The notes beneath the pieces are model-generated. The model was not told the DNA's origin, did not search any database, and was given only the letters and a program-made list of their open reading frames with translations. DNA of 64,000 nt, from the NCBI GenBank assembly GCA_028023455.1, contig JAQFVV010000055.1, positions 4,868,030 through 4,932,029 on the forward strand, given 5' to 3'. Each line of letters begins with the position of its first letter. The first letter of the stretch is position 1. The position numbers were made by a program, and so were the translations under genes. The stretch comes from Epiperipatus broadwayi (Eukaryota > Onychophora > Udeonychophora > Euonychophora > Peripatidae). Below are positions 10,682-21,790 of the stretch, one piece after another.

Positions 10682-10695
10682 TAATAATGCAAAGA

Positions 10696-11984
10696 AGTTT
10701 AAACAAACCGCATTTATCAGTCAAATATAACCTGTTCTGAAAGCAGACTAATAAATAGTCAATTATGACTTCTTATTAAAGCTTGAGTAATTGGCTTTGT
10801 TGTCTTAGATAAGTGAATGAATTATTAAGGTAAAGAGCTTATGAAAAATTTTGAAGAAACTCTTACTACTGAGATACTAGAATAAATTGTTGTAGAGATG
10901 TGACAAGCATTTGCAGACTATCATTCATGAAAACCACAGTATATTGTCAAATTTTTTAACATGTGAAAATAGAATGTAAAAGCTAACAGAGTAATAATTA
11001 TTAATTTCGTAAAGAAAAAAGTTTCTTTACATATATGTATTAATAATGGCAAAGTTTATTGAAAAATAGAATTGATTTTAATTGTAATCCATTTAAAATA
11101 TAATTATATGCATGTTAATTAACTATAAAGAGTATTTCATTTAGTAAATTTTTATTTTACTTTTCATCCTTTAAAGTAAACACACTAAAATCTATTTAAT
11201 ATCAATAAGATTCAATTCTATTTTGGCTTGTGGTTAATGATCCTTAAGATTTGTTATAGTTGGTGGATTATCATGAAACCAATTTTGTTAGCTTTGTATT
11301 GTCAGTTTATGATTTACAATTTGGTTATTATCGTATTGATCTGAATACCAGTTATTGAATATTTTTTTGGAATTAAATGTGTTATGAAAATAAACTGAAT
11401 GAAAGTTATCTTCTAAATTGAATTTTCTAATTTGTGTAAAACATGGTGGGTGAGTATATAATTTAATTCTAAAATGTTGAATCTCATTAAATAGTCCTGA
11501 TGTCGAATTTATCTTCCTGCTCATTGTTATTTATTAAATTTTGAGTATTTATTAATACATTTTATTCATTTAATAGGAAGTTTGGAGTATTTTGATTGAT
11601 TTTTGAAATGTGATTATTGATCGAAGCCTGGTAAGCTTATATATATATATAAATGGAGGGAAGTACATTGATTGTCTTTTGGATACTGATTTGAGAATTA
11701 ACACAGCTGCTTTTAATGTTACTTCCAGTCTAATAACTCATTTAGATTTAGACAGATATTTTGCTTAATGAAGTTAAACCATTTTTTTTAATCTTAGAGA
11801 GAAAGCTGAATGTAGGATGAAATATTTGGAAAGTTACTTTCAAAGGTGTTAGATTTTTTAAGAAATATATATAATTATGGAGCTGTCCCATTGTCTACAG
11901 GTTTGCAATTTATAAAAATAAAAAGGATATAAAATGACCATCAAACAAGGTATTTTCAGATTTTACTGCCATGCATTGTCTTGT
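10696..11984. other. non-coding, nothing recognised
   Basis: AT-rich. 10730-10770 (GCAGACTAATAAATAGTC) resembles 51078-51100, a minor unclassified repeat. No exon or RNA gene supported. Confidence 0.4.
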
Positions 11985-12460
11985 TAAGGGACAATCTACA
12001 GCTCAAGAACCATGGACCACAGTACCAATATTGTCACTTCTGTTGCTCAAAATTCTTATAAACTCCCAACTAATAAATTATTTAATTACACTTGCCTGAT
12101 TTGATTCAGTAATACAGTGATGGGATCTGGAACTCAAAACCCATGAATCACAGCCCAGCTCTATCATTTCAGGTGCCCAAACTTTAAACTTCTGAACAGT
12201 ATAAACCATTCAAATATTATTTCAGATTTCGGCAAATAAGATGCTTCCAGTCATAAAAATTGCATGAATGTTGCTCAGATCATGTGAACTGGAATCATCC
12301 AAGTGGTATATTGAGTGCAATAGTTCCGTTCAGTTGATACTTTACATGATTTATCACAGTGGTAGAGTTGGAAACTCTGGAGTTTAAAGCCAGCTCTGTC
12401 ACTTCCTGTATTGAAACTTCTTATAAACTTCTAAGCAATAAACCATTCAATTATTGGTTT
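11985..12460 (+). repeat. cluster of three family C copies
   Basis: Copies at about 11985-12075, 12105-12215 and 12345-12455. Shared blocks include ACAGTGGTAGAGTTGGAAAC or variants, AGCTCTGTCACTTC, CTTATAAACTTCTAAGC and AATAAACCATTCAATTA. All have the same orientation, which suggests local duplication or preferred insertion. Confidence 0.6.
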
Positions 12461-13274
12461 ATTGAATTGACAAAGGGAGATTTTTTTTTACTTTAGAGCA
12501 GAGAATTAAATCCATACCTTTAGCCTTGTAAATCCACTTTTCTATCTCTATGCTAAATTACACAGTCTTCCAATCATAGAAAAATGTTGTAGACAGACAT
12601 TCATCATTATCAAATAAATTCAAGAAAAGTATTCTAAATCAAGATGGGATTTATGTATTGCTTTTATCAATTTTCTCACAGCATTTGACTGTTAAATTAG
12701 AAAGATTACTGCAATGTTAATAATTGCCTTTCTGTAGAATTTAATTTGACTTGTTATAACTTCTATGTTAGCATGAGAGAAAGTATTATTAATGATGAAA
12801 CTTGGAGACATTTGAAAATAAGTATTTAACGAGGATGTGTAATTGCCCCAACTTTGTTGTTCATTTCTATGAGAGTTGTTTTTGTGGCAGTTTACTGACT
12901 TTTGAATCAGGTATCCAGGCATGATACAGGTTTGATGGTGGAGTTTTTAATTCAAACTAACTAAAAGCATAAAGTTCAATCTTCATGGCTTCTGCATGCA
13001 GATGATTGCATTTCCTATGGCAAGTTGAAGGATGATCTAACTGTTTTTATTGTATAGGCTTTGATTTAGTGATTAGTGTTCAAAAAACTTAGACACTTTA
13101 TCAGCTAATGAAAATTTTTCAGCAATTTAGATAGTTATCAAATTTGAGAAAGTGGATAAATTTGAATATGATTTTTATATATATAAAGAAAGGTGGATTT
13201 GCTTGTTGAGATACAACTTTATAATTATTAAAAAACCAAAGATGTTAAAATATATAGATATTACTTTTTTGCAT
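12461..13274. other. non-coding, nothing recognised
   Basis: No supported gene. The minus ORF 12692-12922 has no recognisable domain or splice context. Confidence 0.4.
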
Positions 13275-13346
13275 TTCTATATATTACTTTTTTATAAATC
13301 CTTATATAATCTTTAATGCAGTTTTTATATAATTCTTTATTTTTCT

Positions 13347-13380
13347 AACAGTTTCGACTGTCCTGCAGACTTCATCAGAG
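13347..13380 (-). ncRNA. hammerhead-like ribozyme motif
   Basis: Minus strand: CTGATGA, A, stem II GTCTG/CAGTC with one T-T mismatch around loop CAGGA, then GAAAC and TGTT. All core bases are present, and predicted cleavage follows GTT. Confidence 0.5.
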
Positions 13381-13413
13381 CTTTTTATAACCTTTTTCCT
13401 TTTTTATTTTTCT

Positions 13414-13447
13414 AACATTTTCAACTGTCCTGTAGTTTTAATCAGAT
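13414..13447 (-). ncRNA. degenerate second hammerhead-like motif
   Basis: Exactly one 67-bp period from the previous motif. The core reads CTGATTA and GAAAA, so two conserved positions are lost; probably inactive. Confidence 0.4.
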
Positions 13448-13659
13448 CTTTTTATAACCTTTCTTTTTTGCATAAAAATTTGCATTAAAGTGTATATGAG
13501 ATGTATAAAAAAGTAATAATCTGTGTCATTATGCAAGTAAATTAGCTTGAATTGAAAACTATTTTCCAGTTTGAACTGATAGTTTTATAGTTAATCTAAA
13601 AATTACAAGATGAGTTCTGGAAAAATGCCTTAGATTCAAAAATCCAGGTGCACTGCTCC

Positions 13660-13815
13660 TAGATCCAATGTTATTCATTGATGAACGACATAAACTAAAA
13701 ACTAATCTGTGGATATTGGATAAGTATGCACTGGATAGGGATTATAATGCATAACCTTTTAGCATCTATTGATTACTGAAGCTTTCATTAGGTGGTGCTA
13801 TTTGTGTGGAGAAAT
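13660..13815 (+). repeat. hammerhead-like unit, family A, degraded
   Basis: Blocks GATCCAATGTTATTCATTGA and GATGAACG, then AAAAACTAATCTGTGGATAT, GCACTGGATAGGGATTATAA and CTATTGATTACTGAAGCTTT match other family A units (22989-23180, 34815-34995). Core positions are mutated (GAAAC to AAAAC). Confidence 0.55.
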
Positions 13816-14164
13816 TTGCTACATAATGATATAATTAACTAATTTAGTTTTATATGTAGGGCTGATTTTCTTCTGAATATATTTTAAAGAGATGATATAT
13901 GAATCCCTACTGACGTAACATAAAAGCATTGGGGGAAAAAATCATTAATGGATCCTCTATGACTATGAGAATATGATTGAAGATCATAAAATCAATTATT
14001 ACATGCTTTACTTCTGGATATCATATTGAATTTTCAGTGGTACAGGAAATGTCTTTACTGGATTGGTAATTTGTAGTGGCTGAGGAGTAATTTTGATTAC
14101 ATAGTGAAGATTATGTCAAAAATACTTTACAGTGAGATTAGAATCAGTTGGAAAGTTTTGAATG

Positions 14165-14398
14165 TTCAAGAAGTGGTGAAATCTTTAAGAAAAGAAAATT
14201 TGGTGCAATGGAAATTAAAAGAGTTGCATCACAAAATATCTAGGACTAATGTATAATACATAGATATATTATGTTCTTAGAGCATTTGGTTTAGTTTTTG
14301 CAAGATTTGGATCAAGAGGTGGTGAAATCTTTAGGAAAGGAAAGTTTGGTGCAATGGAAGTTAAAAAGTTGTATCACAAAATATCTAGGACTAATAAT
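14165..14398 (+). repeat. direct duplication, ~143-bp period
   Basis: GTGGTGAAATCTTTA(A/G)GAAA, TTGGTGCAATGGAA and CACAAAATATCTAGGACTAA occur at 14171-14250 and again at 14317-14395, with about 10 % divergence. No coding frame. Confidence 0.75.
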
Positions 14399-14512
14399 TA
14401 GGGCTTATATTTGGAGTAGGGATTATATTTTGAGCATCCTCAAAAATCATGCTAGGGCTTAATTTTTGGTTAAGTCCTATTTTTGGAGAAACGCAGTTAA
14501 AACTTTCCAAGG
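14392..14512 (+). repeat. end of an old DNA transposon (GGGCTTAT family)
   Basis: TTAGGGCTTATATTTGGAGT, ATCATGCTAGGGCTTA and TCCTATTTTTGGAGAAAC match 45278-45378, and in inverted form the end at 41404-41500. Those ends look like terminal repeats of one non-autonomous element. Confidence 0.5.
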
Positions 14513-14684
14513 GGAAGAAAAAAACATCAAAATTTAATAAACTAATTAGGTTAAATTAACTATCAATTATAAATGGTTTTACATAGAAACACACATATGT
14601 CATGGAAATGGCTTGTTTTTAAAATATAAGTATGTGTTAAATTTGCATTTGTTTACATTAAAATTATTAATTCAGTCATCGCCT

Positions 14685-14800
14685 TGTGTGACTCACTGCA
14701 GAGTTCAAAGTTCACACATTTTGGACCAGCACGTCATTTCCGATGTCTGAATCTCTTATGAAGTCCCAATCTATGAATTCTGTTACATTTAATAGCTCAA
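14685..14800 (+). repeat. SINE-like repeat family C, diverged
   Basis: GTCATTTCCGATGTCTGAAT and CTCTTATGAAGTCCCAA match the family C body; the tail is eroded. Confidence 0.45.
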
Positions 14801-15396
14801 ACTTTTTACAAACCCATTCAATTATTTTTTATTTATTTAGTCATTAACTGTTATTTATATCTAAAAACAAAGCGAAACCTAATTGACCTTTATTATGACA
14901 TTAACGGCCTGTTATTTTAAAATCGCCTTTTATAGTTAATAAATTATGACTAAAATAAATTCTTAGATTTAATCAATTATTTCAATGAATAGAAAAATAA
15001 ATTAGTCTTAAATGAATTGAAAACATTACTGAAAAAGACGTATGGGTGAACATGTATTTACTTGTTTATATTCATTACCATAAATATTACATCATTTAAG
15101 TAATTTTATTTCCTTACTGTTTAAAAGAAATAAACAATTAATTCCATGTATTTAATTCGTATATATACACACAGTGTCAACAAGAGCCATGACGCATAAT
15201 GCTAGCATATCTGCTATCCATACACACAACCTGAGATGTGTAAGCTTGAATATTTATCTTTTTAGATTATAGGATTTTCCTTTCAATTAATAATCCTACT
15301 GGTAATTTAGCTGGCTATTCAATTATTAGTCAGTAAAGGACTAGCTGGCTACTCTTAGCTAGATGTTAAACAAGGATGGATAAATCTCAAACCCTC

Positions 15397-15560
15397 ACCT
15401 GACTGGCTTGGTGAGCGATGCCTTCTTTCCCCCTGTTCTTTCTTGCAGAGATATTGGAAAAGCCTTTGCCTTGCAGTGGGTTGTTTGAAGTCTTCTTACC
15501 TTTGTAAATTTTGCTGATGTCTAGTTCTTTGATCTCAAACTGGATTAATTATATCGATGA
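15397..15560. other. GC-richer island with strong splice-like signals on both strands
   Basis: Minus strand: TTCTTTTTGCAG acceptor near 15560, CAAAG|GTAAGA near 15500 and CAG|GTGAGG near 15398. Plus strand: a long pyrimidine tract ending TTCTTGCAG at 15448. On the minus strand 15398-15537 stays open for about 46 codons, but the stretch next to the TTTTTGCAG acceptor has stops in all frames. Composition is clearly less AT-rich than its surroundings. It could be a UTR or lncRNA exon, or an old transposon; I cannot decide the strand. Confidence 0.35.
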
Positions 15561-16267
15561 CTGCAAAAAGAAGGTTACTATTAATTGAAAGGATACTTTT
15601 TGATTCCTTTTCAAGATCTCAAAGAAACTGAGCAGGGTGAATTTTTAAAGCCCACTCCATGTGTTCTGGTCATTGCAACTATTTTACTGCGTGATTTGAT
15701 TATTTGCATAATAAACAAACATGGATGGAATGCCTGCCAACATATTCCCTATAGCGAATTCACTTTCATGGGGTTTGAAATGGAAACTTTTTCTCATTAT
15801 AGTTCTTAAAGAAGGCATACCACAAGGAAAATGATGGGATGAGCATGTCGATTTGCTTACATTTGCAATCACAATAGTTAAATATAAATTGTAGCTCTCA
15901 TTCCTCAGAAGCTGTAAGGTTATCAGCCCAGGCAAAAGTTGAGGGTAATAAGAATCCTTTGATTGCCAGTTGAGGCTCTTTTTCTGTAACAACTTCTTAT
16001 TCATTTATATACAAATGTAAATTGCATTCAAGTGAAAGAAAACTGCATGAATTGCAAATACAGTCCATCATTCAACAGGCAAAGAGATTATTTGAAAATT
16101 GAATACTTATTTTAATTCAAAGCCACAAAAAATGGAAGCATAAGTTGTGCTGGATTTATAAGTTAAAGATGGAATAAAAATATTGTGAAGATTGATAATA
16201 TATTTGACAGACTGATGAGAAACAAAACATAATCCATGGCATACATATTGCTACTCATTTGCACATT
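15561..16267. other. less AT-rich non-coding stretch, unresolved
   Basis: 15580-16010 has more balanced composition and a 106-codon minus ORF (15684-16004), but no domain, splice pair or repeat match is visible. Listed as unexplained sequence, not as a gene. Confidence 0.3.
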
Positions 16268-16640
16268 TCCCTATTCATATCTCTTCTATGCCATCTAGTG
16301 TAAGCTTTAATAATCAATAGATGCCAGGTGGTAAATAAATTCTTATCTAGTGCTGTGCTATTCAAATATCCCCAATTAATTTCTAGTGTATGACTTTTCA
16401 TCAATGAGAAACCTTTTGGATTTTTTTGTATTAATAGTGCATTTGGACCTTTTGGATCTAATGTCTCTTTTAACCAACAACCATTACTAGTCCTTATTGA
16501 AATTGTTTAATTTTTTTGATCCAAGCCTAATTGTTCTCATTGATGAAAGCCATAAACGAGAGTGTAACACTGGATAATGATTTAATAAGCATTACCATCT
16601 AGCTTCTATTGATTATTAAAGTGTACACAAAGTGGTAAAG
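16268..16640. mobile_element. inverted pair of family A hammerhead-like units
   Basis: The left unit (minus, 16268-16480) contains GCCATCTAGTGTAAGCTTTA, CTTATCTAGTGCTG, ATATCCCCAATTAATTTCTA and TCATCAATGAGAAACC. The right unit (plus, 16497-16640) mirrors it: CTCATTGATGAAAGCC, CTATTGATTATTAAAG, AAGTGGTAAAG. The head-to-head layout is the same as at 22655-23180, 59185-59410 and 61545-61760. Cores are mutated. Confidence 0.65.
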
Positions 16641-18149
16641 TAGTAGGGAGAATAAAAGAAGATTATTAGTTCAATTTAATGGCAGATACCAAATACAGGT
16701 GTCCACAACAAATTGTAAGATGATTTTTATGTAGATGTGCAGAATGCTGACTAAACATTTTAAAAGCATCGTGAAAGATTTTAACACTACAAGTGGAAAA
16801 TAATTGAGAGAACTATGGGTAGATTTGGCTATGGAGATAAATGGCAAAGGATATAGAGATACAGAATTTACAGAGAAAAAAAGTACTTCTTGAATTTTTT
16901 TTTTTTTTGATATAAATTCAAAGTAAAGTGAACCTATAAATATTTAAGGGAAGATTCAGCTAATATATTTTGGTTAACAAAAAATAGATATTATGGCGGG
17001 TTCACCTTATCCATGGCATTTGGTTCCATGGATCTCTTGGGTATTATAATTCTGGGTATAGGACCAAATGCTATATAAAAATGTGCTTTAATATGTTACT
17101 CTTTATGATGCAGATATTTTAATATGTATACATTATATACATGTTTTTTCTACTTGAAAATTCTACAAGTCTTTGTTCTTTACTATTTTTAAGGAAATTT
17201 ACATTTCTATTTGTCATTTTTTCTCCAGTTTTAGCAATAAAGTTTTTCATGATAATTTCAAAATGTGTAGGTTGATCAAAAACATTTTGTACATCTATAT
17301 AAATATTCTCCATTTTTTTTATTACAATTAGAATTTGTTGTGGTGTAAATCTGAATTATCTGCTTTTGGTATCTCAGATATGCCATTAGTTTCCACCATT
17401 TTTTATATTTACAATGAAATTCTGTTCAAACTGTGTTTTAATTAAATATTTGTGCTAATTCTAATAAGATATATGTTCACTTTTCAAAATCATTCTTTTC
17501 TTCTTTTCTCTTGACATCACAAAGTCTGATAATGTCTCATTTATTATTAGATAGTTTTTCATCCCAGCTCTGAACTGATGATGATGTAACTTTTATCTTT
17601 CTAATTCTAAGTGTGATCCTATATTTTAAAACTCTAGCAGAAATTGATAAGCTCTATGATCTCTTAAATTCTGGATATATAAAATCTATTATCACTACAA
17701 TAATATAATTCATAAATACTTTTTTATCCAAACTTTTCTTTTCAAAACTAGTTTATTTTATTGAATTCTTAATAAATATTTTACATTATCAATATTTCAA
17801 TCATTTTTTATGGCTATTATCAAAGTATCTACGATATAAACAAAGAATTTCCAAAAATAATGCTTAAAGTAGTACAGTTATTTCCTCTTTTATTCCAATT
17901 TATGTTTTAATATTTTAAATAAATCACTTTTTAATTCCTATTTATATCTTTATTATAATTTCTAATCATTAAACCTAAGAAAGAAATAAGGAAATATTTT
18001 TAATGTAAAAAATGACTTAATTTTTGATAAATATCATGTGAAGTTTTTATGGGTTTCATATTTTTCATTTAGTATGCATTATAGTTGTCTTGGTAATGGT
18101 CTTACATCACATCTGAGACATTAGTAGTGTATATAAAATATTTATATAC
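16641..18149. other. non-coding, nothing recognised
   Basis: AT-rich. The small minus ORF 17119-17313 has no supporting features. Confidence 0.4.
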
Positions 18150-18220
18150 TACCATTAATATACTTTCTTTAATTAGTTTTTACAATGCAATCAAATAAAA
18201 CTTTTTTTTTTTATATTTTA

Positions 18221-18254
18221 TGGTTTCGACTGATCACCAGTCTTCATCAGAGTC
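18221..18254 (-). ncRNA. hammerhead-like motif with perfect stem II
   Basis: Minus strand: CTGATGA, A, stem II GACTG/CAGTC (5 bp, loop GTGAT), GAAAC. The bases after GAAAC (CATAAA) lack a GTH cleavage triplet, so this copy alone would not cleave in the usual way. Confidence 0.45.
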
Positions 18255-18256
18255 CT

Positions 18257-18290
18257 CTCTGATGAAGACTGCTTGTCAGTCAAAACCTTA
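18257..18290 (+). ncRNA. hammerhead-like motif, mirrored copy
   Basis: CTGATGA, A, GACTG/CAGTC around loop CTTGT, then AAAAC instead of GAAAC. Stem II is intact; the conserved G is lost. Confidence 0.4.
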
Positions 18291-18368
18291 AGTTTTCTTA
18301 AAGTTTCGACTGACACATTGCATTGTAAAAAAATAATTAAAGGAAGTGTATTAAAGATATTACATTCC

Positions 18369-18694
18369 CATGAATATTATCATGGACTGCAGATACAAAT
18401 GATATACTTTATAGTTTCATTCATATGTGATTTGGATCTTGATTACATCCAGTTTGTATAATCAAACCAAAATGTTAGTATTTTCATTATCAAAATTATA
18501 TATGGATAAACCTGCAAATTATATACATTGCCATGAATATTATCATGGACTGCAGATACAAATGATATATTTTATAGTTTCATTCATATGTGATTTGGAT
18601 CTTGATTACATCCAGTTTGTGTAATCAAACCAAAATGTTAGTATTTTCATTATCAAAATTATATATGGATAAACCTGCAAATTATATCATTTGT
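18369..18694 (+). repeat. recent 163-bp tandem duplication
   Basis: Starts CATGAATATTATCATGGACT at 18369 and again at 18532. The copies differ at only a few positions. Both include GATTTGGATCTTGATTACAT and end AAACCTGCAAATTATAT. Repeated translations in the plus frame are a consequence of the duplication. Confidence 0.9.
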
Positions 18695-19179
18695 ATGGTA
18701 TTATATAGATATGTACAAATCAATGCATAAAGAAATATGATGTGAAGAGAAATATTGTAAAAATTGTTCTTAATTCAGCAAAATAAATATATTTTTGAAA
18801 AGAATTTAAATGAAATTTTTATGAATTTAAAAAATTGGATTGCATGTGGAAAGAAAATTAGGTAGTTGGATTTTAAATTTTGTCTTATTATACTATTAAT
18901 TTTACAACAATATAATGTTTCTCTTCTACTTGTTAAGGAACTAATTTCTCATTGCAAAGTTATTTCATTCCTTTTAAACTTAACAAAAGCTAACTTCTCA
19001 TTACAAAACTATTTTTTTTATTACTCATTTAAACTTGTATTAAATTATTTTTCACTTGTATTTTAAATTGAACACATTCTTAAGTGAAATTATAAACAAC
19101 GTTCTTCCTTAATTATGCATTTCACCTAATTTTAGATTTGTAAACATTCCACATCTATATAACATATTTAAAATAATCA
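18695..19179. other. non-coding, nothing recognised
   Basis: Very AT-rich; the ORF at 18866-19066 is low-complexity. Confidence 0.4.
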
Positions 19180-19700
19180 AATGGTTTGCTGCAGTCATGA
19201 ATAATTTTGAATACTTGGAAATGACGGCTGAATTGTGAACTATTGATCTTGATCTTTAAAGTCCCACTTTACCATTGCACTTAATCATCTTGCTACTTGA
19301 AATGACAGAATTTGAGTTGTAATATTCCAGAATCTACCATATTACCACTGTATCAAAACATGCAGGGTTCAAAAATAATCAAACGATTTATAGCTGAGTC
19401 CATAAAAAGTTCAAGTATTGTAAATGATAAAACTCGTGATTTTGAATTTCCAAGTTGACCTCTTTATCACCACACTAATCTATTTGTATAATAATTTTTA
19501 TATATACGATTATTAATCTCATTTTGATTATTTATTATTTGAATATGAAATTATAAACTCCCATACTCAAAAAATAAATTATTAAAAATAATCGGACACC
19601 TCATTGCTCGGAAGATCAAATTCCAAAATTACATAGGGAAGATTGAGATATCACCCTCTATGCTGTGGTAATTAATTCAGAAAATTTTAAATCTCAAGGT
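19180..19700 (-). repeat. cluster of diverged family C copies
   Basis: Reverse-complement family C blocks occur at about 19180-19290 (AATGGTTTGCTGCAGTCATG, GAAATGACGGCTGAATTGTG), 19375-19475 (CCATAAAAAGTTCAAGTATT) and, weaker, 19590-19680 (CTCATTGCTCGGAAGATC). Confidence 0.5.
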
Positions 19701-20789
19701 CATGTAATGTATTATCTAAAGTGGAATAGAGTTGTTGTTTGATACTATTATGATAAATCGTATAGGGCAAAGTAATGGTTAACTGAGGTCGTACACCAGT
19801 ATTACAAATGTATTTTTGTTTTTATGGTCTGTGCAACTTACCAATTCATATTACTATTTCTAGTTTCTAAGATTGGCTAGATACTCATTTATTTACTGAT
19901 TCTTGGATTGCAGATGATTGATTATTAACTATGTATCTTTAATATTATTGTTTGTCATTTGTAATTGTATTTCTGCAATAATTCTCCAGAAGTTGTTTTA
20001 ATACTGATTAACTTTTTTTTTAGGTCCAAGATAAAAGAATTTCTGTTGTATTGTTCAGATAATTGATAAAGAAGGCTAGTTTAATGATTCTTGAGCATCT
20101 CCTTATAAAGGGAATTGTAAGAAAACAAAAAATGTTGAAAATAATTATAATTTTTTTAGATATGTATACCATATTTCTCTATTTCTATGGTTTTATAATC
20201 CATACTTTCAGTAATGTAGTCTTTGCAAAAGTATTAAGTCAAAAATTAGAAATGTGTAAATTTGAATTTATAAATTTTGTATGCATTCCCACCTTTATGA
20301 GCTATATAAAATTATTTTTTAGTTAGCCATTTTGTCTTCTTGCATACCTAGTCATATGGTGGTTGCTCTCTTTCTCTTTTTAAATTTCCTCACATTTTTC
20401 ATAACTGCTTTATTATTATTATTTTCCTGTTATTTTTGTGAGAGCATAATGAAACTTCTAAACTCAATTCACTTTTAAAACGTGGATAAAAGTATATGTA
20501 AAAACCAAATGATCCCTAAGATATATTTTTGCAGAATCAATCTTTATTAGTTAGCTTATATTCTTACCTATAGGTATCTTCATCATCATAGTTTGTAGTA
20601 TTCATAAGAGACAAACACAATTTAATTTACATGTGTGACATCACTTGATTGAGTTCATTCTGAAGGCACTATTTAGATCCAATGTTCAAAGATTATTTGC
20701 TTATCATTTTATTAGGCTATTTCAATAATTTATAATTTTATAAAATGAACAAAGATTGTTACAAGTTTGATGTTGGTATTTTACTTATA
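19701..20789. other. non-coding, no supported gene
   Basis: Holds two weak splice-like coincidences (discussed under rejected items) but no convincing exon, RNA gene or repeat. Confidence 0.4.
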
Positions 20790-21200
20790 ATTATATGTTG
20801 GTCTATTTCCATCATCTAGAAATAATTGTTAAATGTCTTTAGAAAAACTTAAACTTTCTTTAAACTTTTCAAATGCATTCGATTGCTAGTAACAGCCTAC
20901 AAGTTAGTGTATAATACGTTTCAAATTATATTCTCTCTTCTTCTGAGTATTGCTGACATACCACTGACTGTACTAATATGAGAATCGAACCTGAAATTTT
21001 TAGATTGTGTGCCTAGATGTTTAATTCAGTTTTCACAAATGTAAAGGTTCCAGGTTTGATTTCCTCGTCACCAATCGACTAGAAACGTGTTATATATTAA
21101 CCTATGTGCTATTACTAACAGTTGAATTTATCTTGAATTTTTTTAAAACGTTTAATTCTAGATTATAAAAATAGCTCAACATAAATTGGTAAATGGTCTT
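20790..21200. mobile_element. diverged palindromic element related to 10140-10681
   Basis: Left arm TTTCTTTAAACTTTTCAAAT, GCTAGTAACAGCC, AGTGTATAATACGTTTC; right arm GAAACGTGTTATATATTAAC, GTGCTATTACTAACAG, inverted. The loop has B-box-like strings on both strands (minus CAGGTTCGATTCTC at about 20990-21003; plus CCAGGTTTGATTTCC at 21050-21064). Arms hold a hammerhead-like TCTTCTTCTGAG / GTTTCAAAT pair on the minus strand, with a worn core. Confidence 0.55.
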
Positions 21201-21364
21201 TAACATTTATCCTAGACGATGCCTTCAAAATGATATAATCAAAAACTGATGCACTTGTAAACTGTATTGTGGACATTTTTGATGACGTTTAAATGCATAC
21301 ATTTTTTAATATTAATTGCATCATAAGTATGTGGAAATTCACATGAAAATACGCATGAATTTCA

Positions 21365-21440
21365 AACTTAAAGTGACATTTGAACTATAGTCATAGTTCT
21401 TGAGATTTAAGGCTGCCATTCTACTTCATTATAGTTGCAG
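21365..21440 (-). repeat. family C fragment
   Basis: Reverse-complement body of family C (AAAGTGACATTTGAACTATA, GGCTGCCATTCTAC). Confidence 0.4.
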
Positions 21441-21454
21441 GGCTGAGCGTTTGT

Positions 21455-21635
21455 ATTACATCATTATCATTATTTTTTCAACCATCATTAATTCACTGCA
21501 AGATGGTCTCCAAGTTTAATCCAGTTTCTCCGATCTCTAGCCTCTCTTTTCCTCATCATCCCAGTTCACTTTCTTATTTCAACCATCCATTTCACATGTA
21601 GTCTCTTTCTAGGTCTTTTAGAATCCAGTTTATTA
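21455..21635 (-). pseudogene. LINE 3' end fragment (RTE/CR1-like)
   Basis: Minus-strand homology to the C-terminal coding tail seen intact at 25462-25640, ending with the ATGATGATG-type 3' terminus (CATCATTATCATTATT on plus). Read from plus: AATTCACTGCAAGATGGTCT, CTTTCTTATTTCAACCATCC, CACATGTAGTCTCTTTCTAG. Stops and indels break the frame. Confidence 0.65.
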
Positions 21636-21667
21636 TGTTATTTATGGGTGTGTGTATATATATAATA

Positions 21668-21790
21668 AATAGTGATTGCTCGGAAACGCAATCCACAAAT
21701 CTCGAGTTCTAGAACTGCCACTCTATCACTACAATAACTAAGCAGGGCTGTGATGTTCTGCACGCCTATTATACAGCCGTTGCTATTACC
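21668..21790 (-). repeat. family C copy
   Basis: GTGATTGCTCGGAAACGCAA, GAACTGCCACTCTATCACTA and the downstream AGCAGGGCTG block match reverse-complement family C. Confidence 0.45.

Larger units (their letters stand above)
13275..13530. mobile_element. palindromic element with tandem hammerhead-like motifs (family C-HH)
   Basis: Outer arms are inverted: ATTACTTTTTTATAAATCC with CTTTAATGCA on the left, and TGCATTAAAG with TATAAAAAAGTAATAATC on the right. Between them a 67-bp block containing a hammerhead-like motif is repeated twice on the minus strand (13351 and 13418 are equivalent positions). Tandem hammerheads with very short helix III are typical of Penelope-like/retrozyme sequences. Confidence 0.6.
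18150..18360. mobile_element. palindromic element with head-to-head hammerhead-like motifs
   Basis: Outer arms: ATATACTTTCTTTAATTAG and TTTTTACAATGCAAT on the left; ATTGCATTGTAAAA and ATAATTAAAGGAAGTGTA on the right. Inside, two hammerhead-like motifs lie back to back around AGAGTCCTCTCT (18249-18260), and a third partial one (AGTTTCGACTGACAC) lies at 18301-18315. Confidence 0.65.

Noticed and set aside
15684-16004. 106-codon minus ORF
   Set aside because: No domain, no splice context and overlaps another ORF on plus; only composition is unusual.
20021-20063. Plus-strand acceptor (poly-T then TAG) followed by 12 open codons to a stop
   Set aside because: Too short, and no upstream exon or polyadenylation evidence.
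20568-20605. Possible first coding exon on minus: ATG then NTTNYDDEDTY, ending at TATAG|GTAAGA
   Set aside because: Only 38 bp of coding sequence and no supporting downstream exon in this window; a good donor alone occurs by chance in this much AT-rich DNA.
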